64,000 bases of DNA from Neoceratodus forsteri (Eukaryota; Chordata; Ceratodontiformes; Ceratodontidae), in NCBI GenBank assembly GCA_016271365.2, contig CM057451.1, positions 495,989,501 through 496,053,500 on the forward strand. The letters run 5' to 3'. The position numbers were made by a program, and so were the translations under genes. Shown here in pieces: positions 56,263 through 64,000 of this stretch (its first letter is position 1; every line of letters begins with the position of its first letter). The notes under the pieces were generated by a model that searched no databases, was not told where the DNA came from, and was given only the letters and a program-made list of their open reading frames with translations.

Positions 56263-56288
56263 CACACACACACACACACACACACACA
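56172..56288. repeat. (CT)n(CA)n compound microsatellite
   Basis: About 88 bp of CT followed by about 28 bp of CA. Arg-Glu and Leu-Ser ORFs here are artefacts. Confidence 0.98.
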
Positions 56289-56533
56289 GTGAGGAGATCA
56301 TGATCTGCAGAGCTGAGAAGCCTCCGATTGGTCAAGGAAGCTCTGTGAGACTTTGAAATCTCGTTTCCCCAATACCTCTCTTGAATACTGAATAGTGAGG
56401 TATTCGGAATGCTCACTATTCGTGGTATTCGGGAAATGATATTCGGTATCCGCACAGCCCTAGCATTTAATACCATAGGGTTCTGGGGCCTAGTGCTGCT
56501 CCATTGCAAACCTGGAAATAAAAGTTGAAAGGT

Positions 56534-57127
56534 GGGCTGGCCCTCCGGCGCAGCAATTGGAATTCGGTCTGTGACACTGGCGACCCAGGTTCGGGAATGG
56601 ACCTGGGAAACTGGAGGGCTGGCCGGGAGGAGGAGGATTAAGCATCCTATGGACTGCTCTTCTTTTCAAGGGGGGAGGTGGGGTTTAGTACCAGCACATT
56701 GAGGACTCCTGACGGAGGCTGCGGGGATCCCACGCATCCGGCGCCAATATATGTGAGGAGCAGGGCGGATGCTGGCATCATTGCATGTCCCCGCCCCTGC
56801 TAAACAGGGAAAAAACTCTCGCTGACTGCCAGCATGACGCCCTCCCTTCAGGCCTCCATCGCTCCTTGCGTCCACGCTGATCCAGCCACAGTTCCACCAC
56901 AGGACTGACTGGACCCGAACCCCACCCTGGGGGTAATCCAGGGAGGCAATGTCAGTTCCCCCGACACTTTACCCGGTGTAGAGGGCCAGTTTAAAATGTG
57001 GTGGCCCCACCTTGAGGGGGTAAGTCAGGGGTATTAGCATGGGCATGGCTATGGGGGAGCGGGGCAGAAGGGGAAGGGCTGGTATTTGGCAGTCAGTAGA
57101 GGAGAAAAGCATACTAAATTAAAAAAA
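56534..57127 (+). mobile_element. tRNA-derived SINE (family A, copy A3)
   Basis: An exact 13-bp duplication AAAGTTGAAAGGT lies at 56521-56533 and 57128-57140. The head reads GGGCTGGCCCTCCGGCGCAG with a B-box-like CAGGTTCGGG at 56587. It has a GC-rich body and a poly(A) end at 57117-57130. At 594 bp it is long for a SINE. Confidence 0.88.
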
Positions 57128-57249
57128 AAAGTTGAAAGGTGAGTTTACTGAAGAGAGCTCTTCGGGGTGATTTGCTTTCTCAAGACCAACCCTCTCAGAC
57201 TCTGAACCAGTGAACCTGGTACTTCAGGAGCATTTGTTTCCATGTTTGT

Positions 57250-57475
57250 TTTTATTTCAATATTTATTTATTCTTTGTTAACTGGGCAAGGCTCACTAGC
57301 ACAGATGCCTGTTTTCAGGGGCAACCCAGGAGCACTGGGGAGGTTAAGTGACTTGCTCAGAGTCACACACTATGCAAGTGGAGGTTGTGGGAATCAAACC
57401 CAGGTCTGTCTGCTGGATGTACCAAGCAGGCTAATTCATAGCTCATTACTCTAACCTCTGCTTTTTAGCCTAAGT
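57250..57475 (-). mobile_element. MIR-like tRNA-SINE (family B), antisense
   Basis: A TATTTATTTATT tail at 57259, then the core complement GTTAAGTGACTTGCTCAGAG at 57343, a B-box complement GAATCAAACCC near 57391, and a tRNA-like head complement TAGCTCATTACTCTAACCTC at 57438-57457. Confidence 0.75.
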
Positions 57476-57477
57476 TT

Positions 57478-57665
57478 TTTTTTTGTTATTTTAGTTTACA
57501 GCACCTTCCCTTGGGCCCCCCAGCAAAGGATCTTGGAGGTTAAGTGTCTTGCTCAGAGACAGTCACACAGTATGCAAGTGGAGGTTGTGTGGGAACACAG
57601 TTCTGTCTGCTGGATGTACCAAGCTCATTCACAGCTTGTTACTCTGTCCTCTGCTTTTTAGCCTT
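57478..57665 (-). repeat. Second, tandem copy of the family B SINE core
   Basis: The phrase GTTAAGTGTCTTGCTCAGAG at 57539 and the head complement CAGCTTGTTACTCTGTCCTC repeat the previous element. The junction phrase ATTTTAGTTTACAGC occurs at both 57488 and 57684, suggesting a tandem duplication of about 190 bp. Confidence 0.65.
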
Positions 57666-58174
57666 AAGTTTTTTTTTTGTCATTTTAGTTTACAGCCCCT
57701 TCCCTTGCCTTCCCCTTCCCCTAGCCAGAGATCTCCCTCCCGTTCTTTCCCACCATTTCCCCAGCAGCCCTTGGTTTACCCACCTGGTTTTTTTCTTTTT
57801 ATTTTGCTTTTTGCAGTTTACTTGTCTTTAAACAGACAGTAGACTATGGTAAACAGTTTTTTTTAACCAATGTTCTTCAATGCTGCCTGAGAGACAATGC
57901 AGCAACAAGGCAAGCAGAAGCCCTACACTCAGTCGACAGTGACTCCTCATTTCCTCAACAGTCTGATCTTCCACCACGCACCACCACCACCTGACCACAT
58001 AGCAGCTGGTCAGGGGATGCCATGACGGTCGGCAAATGGTGCAAGCACAGTAGTGTAGGCTCACCAGCTGCCCCCCATTCCAAACAACTTGAGGAGCTGC
58101 AAGGGAGCAAGAGCTGAGTCGGTCTCCTGGTCAGGATCAGGAAGCAGCAGCCTGGAGAAGGAGCCAGGAGAGAC

Positions 58175-58205
<31 letters not shown>

Positions 58206-58701
58206 CACACACACACACACAAACGGTTACCATTGGCAACCAACTGAGTGACTCAGGTATGAGTGGCCTTGTGCGCGACCCATGGCATACCACTGCCAGC
58301 CCACTGCAGTGAGTGCACAATTATTCAAAAGGCAGAGCAGCCAAACTTAAAGTGCTTGCATGACAGATGTGGTGCATGGGCCAAGCCCCAGCACAAATTA
58401 AGCACTGTATCTTGATGTCTGTAACATCTTGCCATATAATCTTGTACTGTATTTTGCTTGTTGTTTTTTTCTGATTTATTTCATTCTAGCTGTATGGATA
58501 CATTTGAATGGATCTGTGAGAGGAAATGAGATGATAGCATATGGTTAGCCTTTGTTCTGTATAAAAATCAGCCTTCTCAAAATCCTTGCTGTGGACATTG
58601 TAAACCATTGTGTGCATTCCAAACAGTTCTGCACAGTTCAAAGGCCATACAATTTTAAATTTCTTTCCACGCCTAGCTACTTACTAACCGCCCAATACCC
58701 A
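57666..58701. other. Unassigned DNA with a (GA)n(CA)n microsatellite
   Basis: 58181-58204 is GA-rich and 58205-58221 is a CA run. No repeat family or gene is recognised elsewhere. The ORF at 58552-59181 runs into a SINE and is not credible. Confidence 0.4.
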
Positions 58702-58715
58702 AAGTTGTACATTTT

Positions 58716-59223
58716 TTTTTTTTGTACAAGGCTTTATGCTCCTCCCCCGTACGGCCCCCATCTGACCGGCTTCCCCAGCTCCGTTCCCTGGAATTACCGG
58801 GGCTTACCTTATGCCTGGTCTGGAAGCGGTGCCTGCAGCGAGTCGGTCACCATCCTGCTGCTGATTTTTTCCTCATTTTCTCCCCATTTTTACCCGAGGG
58901 ACCCAGGAGAAGGATGCATGCATGCGGAGGCATGCATGCACCATACAGCCCCAGTACCAACCCTCCTCCACCCGCCCCATTGGCCTATCGCCGGCACCCT
59001 GCTTGTGCAACCCCTCTGCCTCCACCAGGGGGCAGCCATGAGCAAGGGATGCCATATCACCTCCCCAGAGAGGAGAGCTTGCCTGTCGGCAACTCGATCC
59101 AACTCCACCCTCCCCACCGTGCCGACCTCCGATGACCCAGGCTCACTTCCGAACCCAGGTCCCTGGCATGCCGCGAGGTGAGATGTCCAGCGCCTCAGCC
59201 CTCTGTGCCACTGGGCTGGCCTG
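58716..59223 (-). mobile_element. tRNA-derived SINE (family A, copy A4)
   Basis: A 14-bp exact duplication AAGTTGTACATTTT lies at 58702-58715 and 59224-59237. The head is at the right: CTCAGCCCTCTGTGCCACTG is the A-box complement and TTCCGAACCCAGG near 59147 the B-box complement. A T-run at 58716-58722 marks the tail. Confidence 0.9.
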
Positions 59224-59237
59224 AAGTTGTACATTTT

Positions 59238-59430
59238 AACTTTCAAAAGTCTGTAAATTTGATTTTAATCATTGAACAGAACAAAGAAAATGGCAAGATT
59301 TTTTTTTTTCACTTCGGCGGGGTCTGTCACTCTGGTGTAAAAAAAACCAAAAACATATACTATATAAAATAAAATATGGGCAACCACACAGTTCAGCATG
59401 TGTTTCCATCTCGGGTTGAGATGACAGCAT
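59238..59430. other. Unassigned short spacer
   Basis: AT-rich and non-coding. It separates the SINE from the CR1 3' end. Confidence 0.3.
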
Positions 59431-59849
59431 GGACATACGAACATACGAAACTGCCAGCAGATACAGGCCAAATGGTCTATCACGTCTGCTCGATTGTGCA
59501 GCACAGAGGTTAGACTTCTGCTGACCCCCGCCCTTACCCCTCTGTTCCCCTCATCTTCCCACTGACTAGTATCTTGACCTTAACCCTATCCCATCCCCTT
59601 TTAAAGCTCTCCACTGTTTTAAGAGATACCACTTCTTCAGGGAGTGTGTTCCATCTCCCTACCACCATCTCTGTGAAGTAATGCTTCCTCTCCTCCCTCC
59701 TGACTCTACCCTCTCCACCAACTTCAGGCTGTGCCCCCTAGTAATCTCTTCTCCTTTTAATAGAAACATGTCCTCTGTACTAACCATGTTGATGCCCCTT
59801 AAGTACTTGAAGGTTTCGATCATATCGCTCCTTTCCCTTCTTTCCTACA

Positions 59850-62060
59850 GTGAGTACATGCTGAGGTCCCTCAACCTATCCTCGTAAGGCTTCCCTTCCA
59901 TACCTCTGATCATTTTAGTCACCCTCCACAGTACCTCCTCCAGTAACCTGATGTCCTTCTTTAAGTATGGGTTCCAGAACTGTACACAGTACTCCAAGTG
60001 AGGCCTCACCAGTGATCTGTACAGTGGCAGAATGACTTCCTCTCTCCTAGAGGTGATTCCTCTAGCAATGCACCCCAGCATGCCATTGGCCTTTGCTGCT
60101 GCTTTCCTACATTGAGACGAGTGGATCATATTCTCTGTGACCATTACCCCAAAATACTTTTCCTCCTTAGCGACAGACAGCTGAACCCCTCCCAGATGGT
60201 AACTGTACCCAGGATTCCTCGCACTAAAGTGCATGACCTTGCACTTCTTATCATTAAAACCCTGCTGCCAAGTGTCTGACCACTGCTCAAGCCTTCCCAA
60301 ATCTTCTTGGAGGACTTTTCCTCCCTCTATCCCATCCACAACTGCCCCTATCTTGATGTCATCCACGAATAGACTGATTCTACTGTAAACTCCAACTGCC
60401 ATATCTGCTATGAAGATATTAAACAGCACCGGCCCCAGCACTGAACCCTGTGGGACCCCACTGGTGACTACCCTATGAGTTGAGAGCCCCCCCCCCACAA
60501 CCATCCTCTGATGTCTGTCCCCCAACCAGTTACCAACCCACTTAACCAGTTTCTTCCCTGCTCCCAGGTTCCTCAATTTGCTAGTTAATCTGCCATGTGG
60601 TACCGAGTCAAAGGCCTTGCTGAAATCCAGATACAGGACATCTACAGCCCGACCTATCTCCTCCCATGCCAGTGTTGCCCTGCCCCTGCGGTATTGGCCC
60701 ATCTCTCTCCATGGTAAAAACTGAGCAGAAGTACTCACTGAGCACTTCTGCTTGTTCAACCCCCTTCTCTACCCAACCTCCATCCTTCTTTATCCTGGTA
60801 ATTTGCTCCTTGCAGTTCCTCTTCTCCCTTATGCACTTGAAGAAGGCCTTGTCCCCTTCCTTAATCACCTCTGCTAGCCTTAGCTCCTTTGAAGCCTTAG
60901 CAGCCCTCACAGCTCTGCTCGCCTGGTTTTCCTTGTGCGCTTCTCTTTATTCTCCTCTCTTTTGGACCCCTTCCATCTTCTGAATGTAGTCTTTTTCTCT
61001 CTTGCCCTTATCTGCACCTCCTTTGACCACCAACATGGCTTCATGGTCCCTGCCGTCTTACTCCGTTTCTTTGTGCAGGTGTCTGTGGCTGCTAACAGGC
61101 CTTTCTACAGGATGGCCCATTTCTGGATGGTATCCATGCCAGCGATGATGCTAGTCAAATGCCCCCTGAGGATGTCAGCCATCCTGCTGAAGTCAACCCT
61201 TTTGAAATCCACTGTCTTGGTTTTGTAGATGTCCTCTCCCTACCCATATCCAGGGAGAACCAAACTGTTCAGTGGTCGCTACCTGCTAGGGGGTCTTCAG
61301 TCCATATGCCCTGCATGTAGTCTCCATTGGTCAGCACAAGATCCAAGATGTTCCCTTCCCTTGTTGGTTGCTCTACCTTTTGTGACAGGAATACATCCTG
61401 GAAGGCTTCCAGAATGACCTGCTCCCTAGCACTAGTGCTAGACATAGTTTTCCAATTAACCCCTGGTAGATTGAAATCCCCGCCCACCACAGTGCCACCC
61501 CTTCCACAGTATTTCCGTAACTGACCTGCCAGTTCTCTATCAATGTCCTCGGACTGTGAGGGTGGTCAGTATACAACCCCCAGTCTGACACTTTTACTTT
61601 TATTGTTCCATAGGTGAACTCATAAAGCTTCCGGTCTCTCCTCGCCTCCCTCCTCCCTCCTCCCTACTGCTCACTATTCTTTCTTTCACAAATAAATCCA
61701 CCCCTCCACCCTTCCCTTTTGTCCTATCCCTGCGATACATTCTATGTCCTGGTAACATGATGTCCCAGTCATGGTGCTGGTTGGCCCATGTCTCTGTGAT
61801 GGCAGCTATATCCACCTCCCCTTGTGTCATTAATGCTTGGAGCTCAGGTATTTTGATCCCCAAGCTCCTTGCATTTAGTGACACCACCCTCCAACCAGAT
61901 CCCTGCTTAACCCAGTACTCCCTTCCCCTCTGCCTTCTCCACTTTTTGATTGTGCTCCCCCTTTCCCCTACTTGATAGCTGGGGGGGGGCACATTGCCTC
62001 TCTCTCCTTTTGGCTCTGGCTGCTGCCCAGTGCTAAACCTCCCCCCCTTCATCAGTTTAA
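59850..62060 (-). pseudogene. CR1d ORF2 (endonuclease, reverse transcriptase)
   Basis: The endonuclease runs from about 62000 (WRVVSLNARSLGIKIPE, then ITETW) to GGDFNLPGVNW (about 61455-61490) and the GSDH block near 61270. A linker frame at 60608-60910 reads KEGDKAFFKCIREKRN and YFCSVFT. The long RT frame 59845-60759 (304 codons) holds VLYLDFSKAFDSVPH, SGVPQGSVLGPVLFNIFI, a catalytic loop LFVDDIKI with both Asp, and the C-terminal VRPHLEYCVQFW to MYSL. Between the linker and RT block A about 100 codons are missing (the RT finger region), so this copy is deleted and dead. The endonuclease is frame-shifted in the middle. Confidence 0.92.
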
Positions 62061-62099
62061 ATTATACTTGGTTCTAATGAACTCCCCCAGTTTCTGTTT

Positions 62100-63945
62100 C
62101 AGGACACAGGAACCCTCTTTGCTCAGGTGAAACCTATCTGGTGAGTAGAGGTTCTTGTTATCCCATGTTGCCCCCCCAACCTGCTACTAAGCCAAACCCC
62201 ATAGTTCTACACCACTCTGCCAGCCATGCATTAAATTCTATGATCCTCTGTTTCCTAGCTATGCTTGCCCTGGATACTGGTAGAATCTCAGAGAATGCAA
62301 CTGTTTGCCCCTCGATGCTGCACAACCTGCCCAACACCCTGAAACTGTCCTGCACTTCCTCCACTCTGCTGCCCTCCAGATCATTAATGCCTAAGTGCAC
62401 CACTTTGTGGGGCTTCACCCCCTGTCTTCACACACTTAATGACATGCTGTCCTACTCTACCTGCAGTCACACCTGGCATGCATTCCACCCAGATAGAACT
62501 CTTCCTGGCTCCTTTGCCCCCCCCACCCGGTACCTTTCACTATTGAGTCACCCAGTATGATGCCCCTCTGTTCTTTTTTTTTTTTTTGTATTATCTTTTT
62601 ACCTCCTTCTACATGCACCACTTCAGCCTCTCCTTCAGGCTTACCAGTGCTGGCTCTGGTCCGTCTGTCCTCCGATCCTCCAGTCCCATATAGCAGTCAG
62701 CCCCAGGGTAACCCAGAGTAACCCTTCTCTGGATGGGTCCCTCTCCTACTAGGAGAATGTGCCAGCCCAGGGGCAAGCAGGCGCTACTTGGCCCCGGCTG
62801 CTGCTGGGATGGAGGACTCATAGAGACATGAACAGCACCAGAGAGCCAGGCAGCTGTCATCCGGCTTAAAGTGGGGCAGTATTTCCACTTTTCTGGTGTG
62901 TCCCCGACGTGTGTCTGTTGAGCTCCTGGTCTCCACCAGGGGCTGCCACAGAGTGACGTCAACCCCACTACCCACCCCAGGAGAGGGCAGCAGTCCTACA
63001 GATGCTTGATCTTCTCCTTCCCCTGCCAGCCCCTGGTGTCCCGAGTCCGTTCCCAAACCCGGCTCATCGGTGTCGAGGTAAGATACCAGCACCTCAGCCC
63101 TCTATGCCACCGGGCTGGCCGGCCCCTCTGTTCTAATTCCTGCAGCCCCCCAGTTTTTTCACCCATAATCTGCCTCTTACTCTGCTGTCCCCCCCCCAGC
63201 ACTGTCATCATCCCCTTTTGACTCTGCTTCCTCCATTGTGCTCTCTCCAGGGAGAGACTCTTTTCTCTCACTGGCATAGCGTTTCTGCCCTCCCTCCTGT
63301 CTCCCATGATCCGTGTGATCCCCTTCCCTCTCCTATATCCTGGTCCCACAAGCTAATGAACTTTTCCACTCCATCATGCTTGCTTCCTGGCTGGCCTCCC
63401 CTTTTCAGGCCACAGTCCCCATGCAGGTCCTCCTTCCCTATGCCCCTGTTTTCTCCTGCTCTACCTATTCTTCCTTCTCCCCCTGAAGCCTTCTTAAGTT
63501 CTGATGCTCTCCTCATCCCCACCCATGTCATATCACCAGCTGGCCCACTGTCGTCCCCAGTACCCACCCCTCTTGTCTGCCCTCCCAGCCCCCCACCATC
63601 ACCAACATTACCACCTTAATTCAACCTCTGCCTACCATCTGCTTGCTCACCCTTCCTTAATGCCTCCTCTATCCCACCCACATCCTTAGCCTCTGCTATC
63701 CTACTTGTATCCTTTGACACCCTGACCTTGCCATCAGCCAGGCCAATGGCCTCTATTGTGTTTCACCTCCCTCTTACTATTGTCTCCACTTTGAAATTCC
63801 TGCCCTCCAGCTCCTTCAGACTAACCAGCATGGAGAACCTGTTGCTCTTCACTCTCATCTCTCCTAGGATTGTCCCTGATCCTTTGTACTGAGTGTTCCA
63901 GTTCCATTCCCTCCCAGACCCATGTCTAACCCTTTTTTGGACCAT
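62100..63945 (-). pseudogene. CR1d ORF1 with SGNH/GDSL-type esterase domain, split by a SINE
   Basis: Some CR1 ORF1 proteins carry an esterase domain of the SGNH family. Minus strand: a start-like region near 63750-63945 (NRFSMLVSLKELEGRNFKVE), a degenerate middle to 63135, a SINE at 62575-63121, then GIILGDSIVKGTG (about 62526-62565) carrying the GDS nucleophile motif. Next come a charged segment and VVHLGINDLEG (about 62378-62410) with the GxND motif, then VAFSEILPVSR and IIEFNAWLAEWCR (about 62210-62320). Frames change between these blocks and the SINE disrupts the ORF. The catalytic His region was not located. It is non-functional. Confidence 0.75.
62575..63121 (-). mobile_element. tRNA-derived SINE (family A, copy A5)
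   Basis: An exact 13-bp duplication GCCCCTCTGTTCT lies at 62562-62574 and 63122-63134. It has a T-run tail at the left, and head complement CTCAGCCCTCTATGCCACCG with CCGGGCTGGCC at the right. It interrupts the CR1 ORF1 just upstream of the GDS motif. Confidence 0.92.
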
Positions 63946-64000
63946 TGTTTACCCCTTTGCCTCTTCCTCTAGTGGCTCATGAGGGTATGGTGGTGCTTGC

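Larger units (their letters stand above)
23881..56462 (-). mobile_element. hAT transposon expanded to ~32.6 kb by nested insertions
   Basis: The left end CAGGGCTGTGCAAATACC and the complement of the right end, TAGGGCTGTGCGGATACC, match at 15 of 18 bases. Flanks are GCATCTAA (23873-23880) and GCATTTAA (56463-56470), the 8-bp duplication size of hAT elements. Both ends have ATTCGG-type subterminal repeats. A decayed ZBED-type transposase lies inside on the minus strand. The interior holds many younger elements listed separately. Alternative: two ends from separate copies, but the matching 8-mers argue against that. Confidence 0.7.
59431..64000 (-). mobile_element. CR1 LINE (CR1d), nearly complete, extends beyond the window
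   Basis: The 3' end at about 59431 has paired ATACGAAC octamers. ORF2 and ORF1 follow leftward in antisense. A family A SINE (62575-63121) splits ORF1. The 5' end is not in the window. Confidence 0.9.

Noticed and set aside
56064..56509. Arg-Glu and Leu-Ser repeat proteins around the (CT)n tract
   Set aside because: Pure translation of a dinucleotide repeat.
58552..59181. 209-codon plus-strand ORF
   Set aside because: Most of it is the reverse strand of a SINE with a clear 14-bp target duplication.

Overview
This window is vertebrate nuclear DNA from a large, repeat-rich genome. The evidence is the mix of CR1 and L2 LINEs, L1/Tx1-clade LINEs, tRNA-derived SINEs (one with a Deu-like central domain), a ZBED-type hAT, a PIF/Harbinger locus and solo-LTR-like blocks, nested up to four deep. 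Introns and splice sites are visible, and there is no sign of operons. An amphibian (for example a caecilian) or a lobe-finned or other basal fish fits best; the exact lineage is inference. No ordinary host gene is firmly present. The best candidate is one short terminal exon at 20201-20302.

Layout: 1-5760 is a plus-strand CR1 broken by an antisense CR1 end (itself holding an antisense L2), a tRNA-SINE and a second L2. 5761-8485 is unassigned AT-rich DNA with a fold-back repeat. 8486-12467 is copy 1 of an unrecognised non-coding element made of hairpins, a ~297-bp palindromic tandem array and a ~143-bp satellite. 12690-16600 is an antisense L2 split by a sense CR1. 16627-19995 looks like a long LTR. 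20501-21825 is an L1 tail with a perfect target duplication. 21840-23710 is unassigned and holds one 329-codon ORF.

23881-56462 is bounded by hAT-like terminal repeats and an 8-bp near-identical duplication, so it reads as one hAT element inflated to 32.6 kb by later insertions. Inside are a minisatellite, a SINE, a Harbinger locus (transposase plus two Myb/SANT-like genes), the hAT transposase remnant, a ~430-bp tandem repeat, a MITE with a perfect 24-bp hairpin, an LTR block, and a Deu-type SINE.

A second Deu-type SINE is cut at one site by two consecutive, different Tx1-like LINEs (41223-47053 and 47066-55903). The same 12-bp SINE sequence lies before, between and after them, and an intact reference SINE is at 38464-38883. 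The second LINE carries copy 2 of the hairpin element (52548-55326).

56463-64000 holds two more tRNA-SINEs with exact target duplications, MIR-like SINE fragments, microsatellites and an antisense CR1 running off the right edge. That CR1 still shows an esterase-type ORF1, which is split by a third SINE.

The coding stretches outside the candidate exon are decayed ORFs of transposable elements. The clearest working relationship is LINE to SINE target. The two Harbinger Myb-like genes with frame-preserving introns are the best-kept accessory genes.
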